NCBI GenBank assembly: GCA_963573385.1
Contig: CAUYLG010022041.1
Location: forward strand, 1-64,000
DNA from: Cacajao melanocephalus
Lineage: Eukaryota; Chordata; Mammalia; Primates; Pitheciidae
Reading direction: 5' to 3'
Length of the DNA stretch: 64,000 bases
The notes under the pieces: generated by a model
Told to the model about the DNA's origin: nothing
Seen by the model: the letters and a program-made list of their open reading frames with translations, nothing else
Databases searched by the model: none
In this document: positions 24,860 to 38,830 of the stretch, one piece after another
Layout: every line of letters starts with the position of its first letter
Position numbering within the stretch: position 1 is the first letter of the stretch
Position numbers and translations under genes: made by a program

Positions 24860-26140
24860 ACTCCAACTTCTGATGACCTCATCCAGCATGGCTTTAATTA
24901 CCATCAGCATGCTGATGACTGTCTAATTTATCTTTCAAATTCTGACCTCTCTGGGGTCCAACTGTCTTAGTTATCTCCACTTGAAATTCTAACGTGCAGC
25001 TCGAATGTAATATGTCCAAAATTGACCTTCTGATTCGCATCCATCCCTAACCCAGCTGGCAATCTTCCCTGTTGTAGTAAATGGTACCAGCCACCACCCA
25101 GTGACTCAAAGGAGAAATCTAGACTCCCTCCTTTACCCTCACTCCTACTTCAAATTCATCAACCACACATGCTATTTATGTCTTTCAGGTAGTTCCTCAA
25201 AATGTCCACGTCCTCTGATTGTGAATGCCAACACACTAACAAACACAGCCTGTGTAATTTCTCACCTTGATTACTGCAGTAGTTAACTGGTTTCTGTACT
25301 TGTTTTCTCCCCATAACTCATGTTTCACAGAGTAGTCAGAATGGCCTTACAAAAGTATAAATGAGGTCAAGACTTTTCCTTTGCTAAAAACCTTCTAAAG
25401 ATTTATCATTGCATTTAGAAAAAAAAGATTCAAAGTACATGTCATAGATTGAAAGGCCTTGAATGATCTGGCAATTGGGTTCAAGAGTATCCACCCCAAA
25501 ATTTATGTCTACCTCATAACCTCAGAACATGACCCAATTTGGAAATAGGGTCCTTTGAGAAGTCATTTTTTTTGATGAGGTCATACTGGATTCCCATGGG
25601 CCCTAAATCCAGTGTGATGGGCATCCTTATAAGAGGAGGAAAAAACAAAGACACAGAGAAGACATACAGGGAAGAAAGCCATGTGAAGTTGGAGGCAGAG
25701 ATCAGAGTGATGCTGTTTACAAGGTAAGAAACACCAAAGAATGTTGCCAACCACTAGCAGCTACAAGAGAGGTATGGTGACCAGGCTGTCCCTCAGAGCC
25801 TCTGGAAGGAACCAACTCTACTAACACCTCCTAAACCGTGAGATTAAAAAGTGTCTGTTGTTTTAGGTCTTGCAGTTTATATTAATTCATTATGGCAGTC
25901 CTAGGAAGCTACACAGCTGCCTGCTGTCCTTGCCTCATCTCATACCTGCACTCATGCCATGATGCCACCCTGGCCTCCTTTTCATTCCAAATCTAAGTCT
26001 CATCTTGAGGTCTTTGAACTTGCTCTCCTTCTGATGTCCCAAAGCTTTCCTGGACTGCCTCCTTTATACCCATATGTTTCTGCCCCACTACTTAACCTGT
26101 GATATTCACTCTAAATGTTCACAGTAAGTCCCTGGTTTGG
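24860..26140 (+). mobile_element. Old LINE relic, probably L2, split by an MLT1 LTR
   Basis: Plus-strand landmarks in order are 'gatgacctcatccagcatgg', 'ctgatgactgtctaatttat', 'atgtccaaaattgaccttct', 'gattactgcagtagttaact' and 'aaggccttgaatgatctggc'. After the LTR come 'ctgcctgctgtccttgcctc' and 'gaacttgctctccttctgat'. This is the 3' portion of a mammalian-wide LINE. Confidence 0.65.
25474..25914 (+). mobile_element. MLT1-type MaLR LTR
   Basis: The order 'ccaccccaaaatttatgtct', 'ccttataagaggaggaaaaa', 'agacacagagaagacataca', 'gtgagattaaaaagtgtctg' and 'tatggcagtcctaggaagct' follows MLT1 LTRs on the plus strand. It interrupts the L2-like relic and so inserted later. Edges are approximate and no target duplication is clear. 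Confidence 0.8.
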
Positions 26141-26340
26141 GTATATATAAAAAGTGTTTGTGGCATTTACTGTTGTCACATATTTCTCTAGTTAAGGACA
26201 CCAAATACAAAGAGGTGTGTATGTTTGAAGCATCTTTAAACAGTAAGATTAAGTTGGTTCCAACTGTAGGTCAGATAAGATGGAGGATTCAGACCACGAA
26301 TTTCCCTAGGGTTTGTTTCCTTGCCTTTAAAAACCAATGG

Positions 26341-27468
<1,128 letters not shown>

Positions 27469-29319
27469 TAGTATCTGGTGTCCTCTTCAGTGGTAAAGAA
27501 GAAATTCTAACATAACCTGTCTACCCATTTTAGGAATAAAAAATAACCTCTTTTTGGTGTAGTCACAAATGTTTATATGCTTCAAATGCCCACAGGCTCT
27601 CCCAACAATAGCTCACCACAGTAATGACTGTTACTCTGAAAGATATTTTCTGGCTGCATGGAAGCACTCTGGCTCTGTGATTTCAACACAGCAGCAATTC
27701 TTGCTGAGGGTTCCATCTACGTGTTGGACACACATTTCAGAATTAGTTGGGTCAATGTGATGCAGCTCATTAATATTTTCTGTTCCCCTAGATTGGGAGT
27801 CATGAATTCAGTTTCTTAATTTTAAGGCTTGGCACCCTGTTCATGCTTGTGCTCATAACAAAATGATGCTTTTAAACTTTCATAAACGTGCATTCACTCT
27901 TATTCTTTAGTTTGTTTCCTGTAACAACTGGTATAGATGTTACCTCCTTTAGCTAATCTAGAACCAGAAGTGGCTTATGACTGAGCTGGTACTGGAACCT
28001 AAGCACCTTGGACTCAGGTTGCTTCCAAATTTGTCCTGAATCTGGAGAATGGGTAGAATATCAGATAACCTGTGCTCTAATAGAGCAGCAACTGATTTGT
28101 TCATACCTACTGCAAATATTCTGGGGAGAGATGACTATCTTAATACAACCCAGTAGATTTAGATAAAATCTCATGGCCATTTTTGAGACCAGGCATCTGG
28201 GGCATGGAAATGTTAAGAAATAACTTAAGCATACGTAGACCTAGTAAGTGGTAGAACGAGATTCAGTGGAACAGAGCAGCACCCATCAGGTGGAACTGTA
28301 TGTAAATACCCAGGACCCTTTTTCCAGCTGCCAAGAACCATGGGTCCAGTGTCTGCAAGTACCCGATGTATTTACTGTTGCCTTTAAATTCACAGGCTCT
28401 GAAATATCTGGGAGGAGCCAAGATAGACAGGAAGTTCTTATCATCAGCTTCTTAAGAGAGCGGGTTGTTAACAGCCAAAGTACACAGATAAGAACAATGC
28501 AAATGAAAGGAAGAAAAAGCTAGAATTTGAAAGATAAAAAGTGGTTTGACACAAGCAGGTGTAATAAATTATTTGCGAAAAATAATGTTTTACCAGATTT
28601 AAAAACTGGAATATGTAAAAATGCGGAATTATTTTATTATAAATCTGCTAACTCTAGGAGTCCCCTAATGGAAACCATGCAGTGAGCTTCCTCCTGGGTG
28701 TGCAATAGATTCACTGCACTGTGAAAATGTATTCCCCATTCTGGTATAGATGGCACCCCCTCGGCATCAAGCCTCAGGAGGACAAAGTTTCTTTACTTTC
28801 TGTTTCTATATTTTGTTTCCTTATCAACGCTCTTGCTTTTTTTTTTCTGAGTTCTGCTTAAAGAATAAGTTAAAGCAAACTTAAATCATGTAGCTCAATT
28901 TAAAATAAGCAATGTTACATTCTCAAAAGTTTTAAAAGTTCTGCCTTTGAGAAATAGGAAAGTAAAGGCCCCCTTTTATTATTATAATTTCAGCCCTTTT
29001 ATTTTTTTTTTTGTCTCTTTGTCCTTGTTACAAGATATTTTAAATGTCTTTGTTGAACCAATACTTTCAATTTTTAAAGATAAGAACAAAAACATTAGAT
29101 TTGATTTACTTTTGAGTTGTCCTTTGTAAGCTACAGACATCTTAAAATTCCTTTATGCCTAACAATTCTAAATGCTCAGAGTAGATCACAATAAGCATTG
29201 ACATAAAAATACAAGTATATTTTTATGCAGGCATATAAATTCATTTAAAGGATCTATACATTTTTCCTTTTTAGGATAATTTGAGGATCATTCTCTGCTG
29301 TTTTTCTAGAAAATTAAAA
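27469..29319. other. Unassigned, mostly unique DNA
   Basis: About 1.85 kb without a confident repeat. A 91-codon plus-strand stretch (28248-28523) lacks recognisable features. Confidence 0.45.
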
Positions 29320-29331
29320 CCCAGATCCAGT

Positions 29332-29461
29332 ACAAGAATTTATTTTATCTTTATTTTACACCATGTACAAAATAATTTTACACCATATACAAAAAAATTT
29401 TACACCATATACAAAATAAAACAAGAATTTATTTTATCTTTATTTTACACCATGTACAAAA
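29332..29461 (+). repeat. Tandem duplication within L1, period 89 bp
   Basis: The 41-base block starting acaagaatttattttatctt occurs identically at 29332-29372 and 29421-29461. Between them a shorter unit, attttacaccatatacaaaa, occurs twice more. Confidence 0.9.
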
Positions 29462-30562
29462 GTCAACTGAAAATGAATTAAAGGCAAATGTAACACCTGA
29501 AAGTCTGAAACTCCTAGAAGAAAACACAGGAGGAAAGAAAGCTTTAGGATATTGTTCCTGGTGATGATTTCTTGTACAACAGCAAAACCACAGGGAACAA
29601 AAGCATTGTAAACAAATAAGTGGGGCTACATCAAACTAAAAAGCTTCCATACAGCAAAAAACAAATCAGCAGAATGAAAAGGAAACCTCAGTGGGAGATA
29701 ATATTTGAAAAACATGTATCTGCTAAGGGGTTACTATCCAAAATATATAAGGAACTCAACTAGCAAAAAAACAAACAAAACCCCTAATTTAAAAATAGAC
29801 AATGGACTTTAAAAGACATTTTTGCAAAGAAGACATACAAATAGTCAACAGATATTTGAAAAAATGCTCCGTATCACTAATCATCAGGAAAATGCAAATT
29901 AAAACCACAACGATAACAAGCGTTGGCCTGACTGTGCAGAAAAGGGAAACCTTGCATGATGTTGGTAGGAATGCAAATTAGTACGCTCACTATGGAAAAC
30001 AGTATGGAGTTCCCTCAAAAAATTAAAAATAAAACTACCCAATGATCCAGCCATCCCACTATTGGATCTATATCCAAAAGAATCGAAATCAGAATCTCAA
30101 AGAAATATCTGCACTCTTATGTTCATTGCAGCATTATTCACAATATCCAAGATACAGAACCTACGTAAATGGCATTTAATAGATGAATGGATAAAGAAAG
30201 TGTGGTATATACATACAATGGAACACTATTCATCCTTTAAAAAAGGATGTCCTGTCATATGCAACAAGATAGATGAACTTGGAGACATTATGTTAAGTGC
30301 AATAAGCCGGAAACAGAAAGACAAATACCACAGGATCTCACTTATATATAGAATCTAAAAAGTTTGAACTCATAGAAGCAGAGTTGAATAGTGGTTGCCA
30401 GAGGCTGGTAGGAAGGGGAAATGAAAGTTGTATTTCAATGGGTATAAAGTCCTAGTTATGAAAGATGAATAAGTTCTAGAGATCTGCTGTACAACATAGC
30501 GTCTATAGTTAATGCCTTATTGTGCATTAAAAAAATGTTGATAGATCTTATGTTGTGTCCTT

Positions 30563-30609
30563 ACACACACACACAGACACACACTGTCATACACACACAC
30601 ACACACATA
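30563..30609. repeat. (CA)n microsatellite, interrupted
   Basis: CA repeats with GAC and CTGTCAT interruptions in the 3' UTR of the plus-strand L1. Confidence 0.9.
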
Positions 30610-30649
30610 CAAAGGAGCAAGAGGGAACTGTTGGAGATGATAGGTATAA

Positions 30650-32480
30650 TTTTTCCTTTGGCCAAGATATTCCCAACCTCTCCTACCCCTAGGCCCTGGT
30701 AACTACCATTCTGTGTTCTGCTTCTATGAATTCAACTATTTTAGTTCTACATATAAGTTAGATCATGTGGTATTTGTCTTTCTGTGCCTAGCTTATTTCA
30801 CTTAACGCAATGTCTTCAAGTGGATATATGTTGTTGCATGTGGCAGAATATCCTTTTTATTTAAGGATGAATAGCATTCAATTGTATATATGTAACACAT
30901 TTAAAAAATGATGTGCCAGTAGACATTTAAGTAATTTCCCTATCTTGGCTATTGTGAATAATGCTACAGTGAACACAGAAATGTAGATGTCTTTTTGAGA
31001 TCCTAATTTCAATTCTTCTTGATATAGATCCAGCAGTGGGGCTCCTGGGTTATATGGTAGTTCTATTTTTAATTGTTTTCAGAAACCTCCATACTGTTTA
31101 CCTTAATGACTGTAACAGTGTGTGAGTTTCCTTTTCTCTGAATCCTTGTCAGCATTATTTTTTTGTGTTTTTGATAATAGGTATTTTAACTGGAATGAAA
31201 TGATATCTCATTTGTGCTTTCGATTTGTATTTTCCTGATGGTTAGTGATATTAAGCATTTTTTCATATACCTGTTGGCCATTTATATGTTTTCTTCTGAT
31301 AAATATCTATTCAGAAACTTTGCCATTTTTAAGTTGGATTTCTTTTTTTTCTTGCTATTGAGTTGTTTGAGAGTCTTTTATATTTTGGATATTAACCTCT
31401 CATCAGATGTATGGTTTGTAAATATTTTCTCCCATTCCATAAAGAAAATTCCATAAAATAAAATTCTGTAAGTTGTCTCTTCAGCTCTTCACTCCTCATT
31501 GCTTTTTAAATTTTGTTTTGTTTATTGCTCTACAGAAGCTTTTCAATTTGGTGTAATTGTATCTGCTTATTTTATATCTTTTGTCCATGCTTTTGGAGTC
31601 ATATTAAAAAAATCATTGCCCAGACGAATGTCATGTGAAATTTTCCTGTAGGTTTTATTATAGTCATTTTATAGTTTCCACTCTTAGATTTAAGTCTTTA
31701 ATATATTTTTAGTTGATTTTCATATATGATGTGAGATAAGGGTCTAATTCCATCCTTCTGTAGGTTTCTTTTCAGTTGTGTCAACACCATTTATTGAAGA
31801 ATGTCCTTTCCCTATAGTCTTGGCACTTTTGTCAAAAAATCAACTAATCATAAATTTGTGGATTTATTTCTAGACTCTTTATTCTATTACGTTGGCCCTT
31901 GTTATGTTTTAATGCCAATACTATGCTGTTTTGGTTACTATAGCTTTTTAGTATATTTTGAAATTAAGTAATATGATGTTTCTAGCTTAGATTGCTTTTG
32001 GTAGTATAAAAATTTTCACAATAATCTTGTAATCCATGAACATGGGATATATTTCCATTTATTTTTGTCTTCTTCAGTTTCTTTCATATATGTTTTATAG
32101 TTTTTACTGTACAGATTTTTCACCTCCTTGGTTGAATTTATTTCTAAGTATTTTTTTTATAGCTCTTACATATAGTTTTCTGGATTTCTTTTTCAAATAG
32201 TTTTTGTTAGTGTATAGAAACTACTGATTTTTGTATGATGATTTTGTATCTTGCCACTGTACTGAATTTATTTATTAGTCCTTATAGTTTTATGGTGGTG
32301 TCTTTAGGGTTTTCTATATATAAGATGATGTCATCTCCAAACGGGTGATGTATTAACTTCCTCCTTTCCAATTTGGATGACATTTATATCTTTCTCTTGT
32401 ATAGCTGTTGCAACTAGGACATTTAGTATCATGCTGAATAGAAGCCAAGTAGCAAGAGTAGACATTTGAATATTTATTTT
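30650..32480 (-). mobile_element. L1M 3' half, minus strand
   Basis: The plus strand shows antisense L1 text from the 3' UTR ('ccctggtaactaccattctg') through ORF2: 'tttctgtgcctagcttattt', 'tggctattgtgaataatgct', 'ttggttactatagcttttta', 'cacctccttggttgaattta'. It is 5' truncated near 32480. The 3' end meets the 3' end of the plus-strand L1 at about 30645. Confidence 0.88.
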
Positions 32481-32498
32481 TTACCTTGATTGTAGTGA

Positions 32499-32757
32499 TG
32501 GCAGAGGAGGCCTCAGAAAACATAGAATCATGGTAGAAGGGGAGGCAGGCACATCTTACATGATGGCAGGTAAGAAAGAGAGGATGTGTGAGTACAGGAG
32601 AAACTACCTTTAATGAAACCATAACATCTCATGAGGATTCACTCACTATCACAGGAACATGATGGGAAACCACGCTCATAATCCAATCACTTCCTTCCCT
32701 TGACATGTGGGGATTACAATTGGAGGTGAGATGGGGGCATAGAGCAAAACAACATCA
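32499..32757 (-). mobile_element. MaLR LTR fragment (MST/MLT1-like)
   Basis: 'gaggaggcctcagaaaacat', 'taatgaaaccataacatctc', 'catgaggattcactcactat' and the end 'gagcaaaacaacatca' match an inverted MaLR LTR. The left ~100 bases (the LTR 3' end) are missing, so it is truncated. Confidence 0.8.
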
Positions 32758-34477
32758 AAGGTCATGTTAGTGTAATTGTAGTTCCTCATTTTGTCTTCAT
32801 GACTTTGTTCCTCTTTCTTTAGCACTTTTCTCTAAATTTGTACAGTGAGTTTTCAGATACCTTTAGTATATATAATTCCACGTGACCTCAATCACTCAGG
32901 GCATTTGGTCAAGTTCACACAGTTCTAACTCAAATTGTGACTCAAATCTAGAATTATTTCCACTTTACCATATTGTACTTCTCAATTTTGGATTGAGTAA
33001 GCTACATATTTTACTTTTGTTTAAGTCTGGGCTAGGAAGTTACTTAAAATGCTTAATATCTAATTTGTTGTTCTTTATTTCTTTACAGTGGTATTGGTCT
33101 AGACTTCTGTTTATGCATGTATGAACACTTATTGAATAGAGATACAGTGTTTTTGGTTGTAACTGAATCTCTTCACTTTAATATATATATTTCTGAGATG
33201 CATCTGTTGTAGATTAAGTGATACATTCATAAAATGAAGAAAAGTAAAAATCATTTCCCCTTAAGAAATTAAAATATTACCAACTGAACTTGTCGACCTA
33301 TTCATAAACCACATTTAACCCTGTGTATTCTACTTCTCGTTTTACAAACACTCTAGAGATTGTAGCCCTCCCAGACCAGTCCTAACTGAAAGTCCCAAGG
33401 GTTCTTTTGGACACCTTGTTACACTTTGGAAACACGATTTATGTTGCTAAATTTCAAATTGTTATTTCATAATGTGCCTCACAAAATACTACCTTATCCT
33501 GTGACTCACTATTGTCAGTTGGAGGTTACCTCGGATTTAAATTATTTTTGTGCTGGCAGTGCATGTATAAGGCTTTCGCTTTCATAGTTTTTCTCAACCT
33601 AAGCAGTTTGGAAAGGTCCAGATGGAAATGAACATATTGAACACTTAAAAAGAAATGTTTGTGTTGTTTATGCAGGAAGTAAGTCTCATTTCTTAATATG
33701 CAGAGAAGGTTGTTTCCCTTTTTATTAGAAGTTCCAAATGAAATAAAATCTTGGACCTCTGTGTTTCCCTGCAGTAGTTAAGCCGATGCAGCAGATACTT
33801 TGGTTTTAATTATGGATGAGCCATGTGAAATGGCTGCCAAAGGTAGCAAAGGGAATATAATGGCTGGTGTTACACAACTGACCTTGAATCCAGCTCTGAT
33901 TGAAATTAATTACCAAAAGTTTTTAAATCTCAGCTTCTTATGTGTTGGTAATGTCCTTCTCTGGTGATAATGAATGGTACTACTGTCTTACCATGAGCTG
34001 TACTTCTCCCAAGTATTTATTTCACAGTATTTGATATATCTGATCTTTGCGGAGAAAATAGTATTGACTTTTTTTTTTCTAATTCCTGCATACTGTGTTA
34101 CTCTAACATTCATCCTTTGACATTCAATTAAGTCCAGCTCTTATTTTATAGAATGATTGTTCATAAAAACTGGCTCAATTTTGAACTGACCTCTAGAATA
34201 TTTTGAAACTTAGAAGGTACAAGCAAATTGTTTCACATCTTTTATTTGTATTTCCATGTTGTCAGTCTAGTGTGCATTAGATGTGAACAACTGGATGGGG
34301 AAAATTATTGTTCCTGTTAATTCTAATTAGCTGTCCATCTTCCAAGGAGAGGGTGTTTGGTCAGAATGGGAGTGGTGCTAACTTATGCATATATAATCCC
34401 ATCTTTAGAAAACATTTGCTTTAAAGCCACAGTGGTTTTCCCTATTATTTTAAATGACTAATTTAGTTTTTATATAC
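32758..34477. other. Unassigned AT-rich DNA
   Basis: About 1.7 kb, no repeat recognised. Homeodomain-like ATTAATTA motifs (about 33903-33910) fit many AT-rich regions and are not evidence by themselves. Confidence 0.4.
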
Positions 34478-34589
34478 TTGAATTTCAACAAAGATATCGC
34501 CTCCGGCATTCCAGGTGTGTTTCCCCCACAGTCTCTGGATGGGTGCGTACTTGGGATCATTGTATCGTTGGTAGCTGGGGGCAAAGGTT
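34478..34589 (-). other. Exon-like segment, minus strand, unknown gene
   Basis: Read on the minus strand, a pyrimidine-rich acceptor (CCTCTTTCAG, 34600-34590 region) precedes 112 bases with one open frame, followed by a donor-like GTATAT (34477 downward). Translated pieces are TFAPSYQRYNDPKYAPIQ and RLWGKHTWNAGGDIFVEIQ. They are rich in Tyr, Pro and Trp and unlike random AT-rich translation. Four CpGs are kept in 112 bp in an otherwise CpG-poor area. An alternative acceptor AG lies exactly 18 bases upstream and in frame. The open frame runs to a TAA four codons after the donor. I do not recognise the protein. It could be an exon of an unseen minus-strand gene, a pseudo-exon, or chance. Confidence 0.4.
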
Positions 34590-37500
34590 CTGAAAGAGGA
34601 AACTTCACTGACAAAAAATGAAAAGCACCACATTGGATTGCCGAGAAAATTCATTTACAATAAACAGTAATTAAACATGGATTATTAGGGTGGCACATTT
34701 ACGATGTGCAAGTAGAAGTTGTGTCAACACCTTATAAAGCCCAGAAAGTAATTCAGCTGAAACATTTGCTTTAGGCTGAAGAACAAGATTCTATTCTAAG
34801 GAAGAAGTAGATTTGCTGTTTGTTGTGCTGAAAAACTCTTTTGTAATAGTCGTTTTGGTTGTAACCATTTAACGCACCTTTTCAGGATTTAATGTCATAT
34901 AGTGCTATGGAGTCTAAGAGATTATTCCTCATTATTGAGCCTTCTCATAACTGACTTGTTCTCCTTCTAAAGGCATCATTGGAAATATACATGGTAACTT
35001 AAGTTTTGTTTTCTGAATACAAGTCTTAGCAATATGGCAGCTCTTACAAATCCATGTTGGGAAGGTTGGCTCTCCCTTTATCATTGTCACCGACCACTGC
35101 CTGGTTGCTTCATCCTTACAATCTACTGGCCTCACATATCACTTGGGATGGTCACTTCAGCCTCAGTCAAAAGTAATTAGGTTTCCTCTGATACTCACTC
35201 TCTACTCAACCACAACTTTTATCTTCCTTAATAACCTTGTTGAAAATAAATCTTTCATATTTTACCTTCTCGTTGACTGGATAAACGAGTACCCTCTAAT
35301 GTATTAATGCATAGGAGGTGGGAAGACAGCCTCCTTTTCAATGTATCAGTATTTATTTGGCCTTCTGAAAGAATTTCTGCTTAACAAAATAGATCTCTAA
35401 TAGTAAGAATGTCAACAAGGGAAGGCAGGGAAACCAGCACAGTGATTGTTGTGCAGGGAATAGGTGGAGGGTAGTGTCAGATTAGTCTTGTTTGCCTCTT
35501 TCAGATTATGTTCTCTTTTTGGACATTTTATATAAGTTACACATTACACCTTATGTGAATGGTATCAGATTTCAGTTAAAATGACTTTTTAAAAAAAGTA
35601 AGTCAAAGTTAGAACGTCATAAGAGAGAGGACTATATCTGCCTCTAAAAGTATCAACACCAATTTCTAGAATGTAACTTAGAACCTATAAAAATATTTTC
35701 CTCCTTTATTGCTCAAATATCACCCAGTTAAATAACTAATAACCATGTATAGCCAAAGTTCTAATTCAGATTTACTATGTAAATAAGTGCGATTGATATT
35801 TTATTTAACTTAATAAAATTGAGAATATGAAGGTGAATAAGACAGCAAATGTGTCTTCAAAAAGGCATTTAGATAGTAAAACCTACTACCTCTAGATTTA
35901 TTATTCAAAAACCTGTATTACATCCCATTAAGTAAATCAGATTTAAGTAGCCTTAGGTATAAATAACAAGAACATTTATCCTGAAGAAATATCCCATGCA
36001 CAAGTAATCCATGATAATTGTTGGAACTCTCAGTTTCTCTGTGATCTTTCTGAGACTTGAAAAATAAGCCACTTTTGTTTTAAGTTTAAATTGGAGTGTG
36101 ATTATCATGTATATAGGCCATTTTTTAAAAGAGAGAATTCCAGAAGATAGAAAAAGCTGACACTTGTAGACAGGAAGAGATGTGATAAGTCTCTCCCTAC
36201 TTCTATTTCCCAAACAAGGCATTAATGTTTAAAAGTTCTGGGGAATAGCTTGTTAGTACAGGGAGGGACAGTGATTATGCCTGAACTGGGGTTGGGGATT
36301 GCGGGGAGGGTGGTAGAGAAATCTCAACTGGCAAATTTAGAGAGGATGAGGATGAAGATTTATATTTTCTCTAATTTTATGGAAAGAGAAAACAAGTTTC
36401 TGATACATGGAACATTGATGAGGAAATGAATAGATGTAGGGTAAATGACAAGTGAGGACACCTGAGGGAACCAGTGCACATATAGCTCAAGTCAGAGGAC
36501 ATTGGGTAGTGGAGAGGCTGGCCCCAGCAGCTTCAGAGGACAGATGGGCTTAAATCAGAGGTTTCTCTGCTTTTAGTTTAAAAAAATAATTTTTAAAAAT
36601 AATATTTATAAACACTTAACAATGCTATGAGGCTCTATCTTCAAATTCATTTTGAAGATCAAAAGTTTTCTAATTCATTTTCTAATATTTATTATTTTTT
36701 CCAGAAATCATTCTAATTGAATAGCTCTGTGATGCCCAGAAAAAAAATTTGCTAGGACTCTTAGCTGGAGTCTAGACAAAGAAAAACAGAATTCTGACAT
36801 CATTTCCTGTCAACTTTCATGCAAATAAAATTAGTCAGGATTTCTCCTTATAGGGGCATCTTTAAACCAAGGGTTACATATGTGGATTGCTTGTTCATGA
36901 GAATGTAAATTGTAGGGTAGCATGGTGGAAATTGCCTGAATATGGTAGTCAGATCTCAGTTGAAATTCAAATTCAGTAAGTCACTAAGTGTGTAACCTTC
37001 ATAAATTGCCACAAGAGGTATGTCTGTGATACTTCCATTCCATTTTTCTTTGGCAAACTAAGAATAACTGCATGATTTCCTTCTCTGTGACACTAGATTG
37101 CCTTCTTCTTTGATTTACTTGAACCAATGTTTAAGTAAACTTCTTGCCTGTAAAAATTGTAGTCAGCAAACTAATTCAGTTACTGTTCAGAATAAATACA
37201 CAGGTAAGTTCTATATCAATTTCACAGTTTATCAGAACACCCAAAGGGATGAACCAGGATTGCTCCTGAATATATTCCATTGCTTCCAAAACTCAGAGTC
37301 ATTGAGTTTATTTCTTCAGGAAACAAAGTTAGTGGGTAAAGAGAACAAAGAAGAAAATTTTATTTACATGTAAATAATTTTTCCCTTTACTAACAGTCTT
37401 ATAATGCTAAGAATACACCTTGGTATAATTTATATGCCTCATTACATCACTTGTTATGCTTGAAGAAGTTTTACTGGGTACTGGTGGGTTATTCTTTGTT

Positions 37501-38420
37501 CTTTTCTACATTCATTTGGTTTCTGTGCTTACAGTTTTCTGAATAATACATCAAGGAAGAAGTATATATTAAATAAAGGGAACATAGTAAAATAATATAA
37601 AATATTTTTCAGTGACATTTTATGCATCATAAATAATATGTATATTTGGTATTAGGGCTAAAGTGCAAAAGAAGGAAGTCTTAGCAACTTATGACTGAAA
37701 ATATAAATTTTCTTGGGTGAAACTATTGTCTGTAGGCCAAGATTTCTCAAATATCAAACATAATAAGGAGCTAACACCACATAAAATTGTAAAACTCAGT
37801 AGTTTTAGAGCACAGTTTAAACAGAGAATAAATAATATTCATGTGGCCTCCATTCATAATTAAGGGCTCATCTATGTGTGTTTATGAGCCTGAGGAAGAA
37901 AATCCAGTTAATCACAGGGTTCCTTATTCAAATTGGACCACATTGGTCTTCTGAATGGTTATTTTAAGGCATCAGCTTTCATGAATTCTGTTTAGAGTAG
38001 GACATCAAATACATAGCTAATTCTCCCCCCGTAAGTTCATCAGAAGAACCATCAATAGCAAATACAATAAAAGAGTTGCTAGTATTTTGACTGGAGGACA
38101 ATATAAATCTTAATTGCAAACTGTTTAGGATTTAAATTGACCACAAAAAGTTTTCTATGTCTCAAGCAACAGAGACCAGTGCAGGCTAAAATATCACAAT
38201 CTTCCAGTCATGTCAGTCTATATGTCAAAGTGTCTTCATGGTGGATTATAGCTTATATCCCACATATGGAGTTATTATGGTAATAAGAATACTGTTACAG
38301 AATGATCTGAGTCTGAAAATCACGTTTGAGTGTTATTAGGAGGGGCATTGATTTCTCAGTTGTCTTTGATCTAAAATATATTGTATTCAAAAGTGATAAT
38401 ATCTATCCCCATATCAGTTT
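34590..38420. other. Unassigned, mostly unique AT-rich DNA
   Basis: About 3.8 kb without confident repeats. Open stretches such as 35953-36222 (minus) and 37098-37373 (plus) lack protein-like features. Confidence 0.4.
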
Positions 38421-38422
38421 TG

Positions 38423-38474
38423 TCATCCATCTATCCATCCATCCATCCATCCATCCGTCTGCCCATCCATCCAC
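38423..38474. repeat. (ATCC)n tetranucleotide microsatellite
   Basis: About eleven mostly perfect ATCC/CATC units with CGTCTGCC interruptions. Confidence 0.9.
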
Positions 38475-38644
38475 ACACATATTTATCTTTACATTCATCT
38501 ATCTGTATGACGGTTATCTATTGAGAGGCTACTGTATGTTGGGAAATATACCAGGTACTGGAAATGCAAAAATGAGTTAGATAAATCCTTAAATTTAAGT
38601 TGCTTTAGGACCTCATGAAAAAAAGACAAGCATGCTGGTACCTA

Positions 38645-38830
38645 AAGCATAGCAGTTAATACTAGATGCTGAGGTTCAAATCATATCTCTGTACCTTATT
38701 AGCTATATGACTCCAGGAAAGTTATATAACCTTACTGTACCTCAATTTCTTAATTTGTAGTGACATCAAGAAACATGCAATTTTTGATGAAGATTATGGA
38801 AAAAGCACATAAATGTACCTAGTTGATTGG
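38645..38830 (+). mobile_element. MIR SINE, diverged
   Basis: 'agcatagcagttaatactag', 'tgactccaggaaagttatat' and 'cctcaatttcttaatttgta' follow MIR order. Confidence 0.65.

Larger units (their letters stand above)
29320..30645 (+). mobile_element. L1M (L1MA/MB-like) 3' portion
   Basis: Plus-strand ORF2 C-terminal text is clear: 'ctacatcaaactaaaaagct', 'caaatagtcaacagatattt', 'ccagccatcccactattgga', 'tgaatggataaagaaagtgt', then the 3' UTR 'ggttgccagaggctggtagg'. The frame 30062-30358 carries YIHTMEHYSSFKK, an ORF2 C-terminal signature. It is 5' truncated and abuts an opposite-strand L1 tail. Confidence 0.88.
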
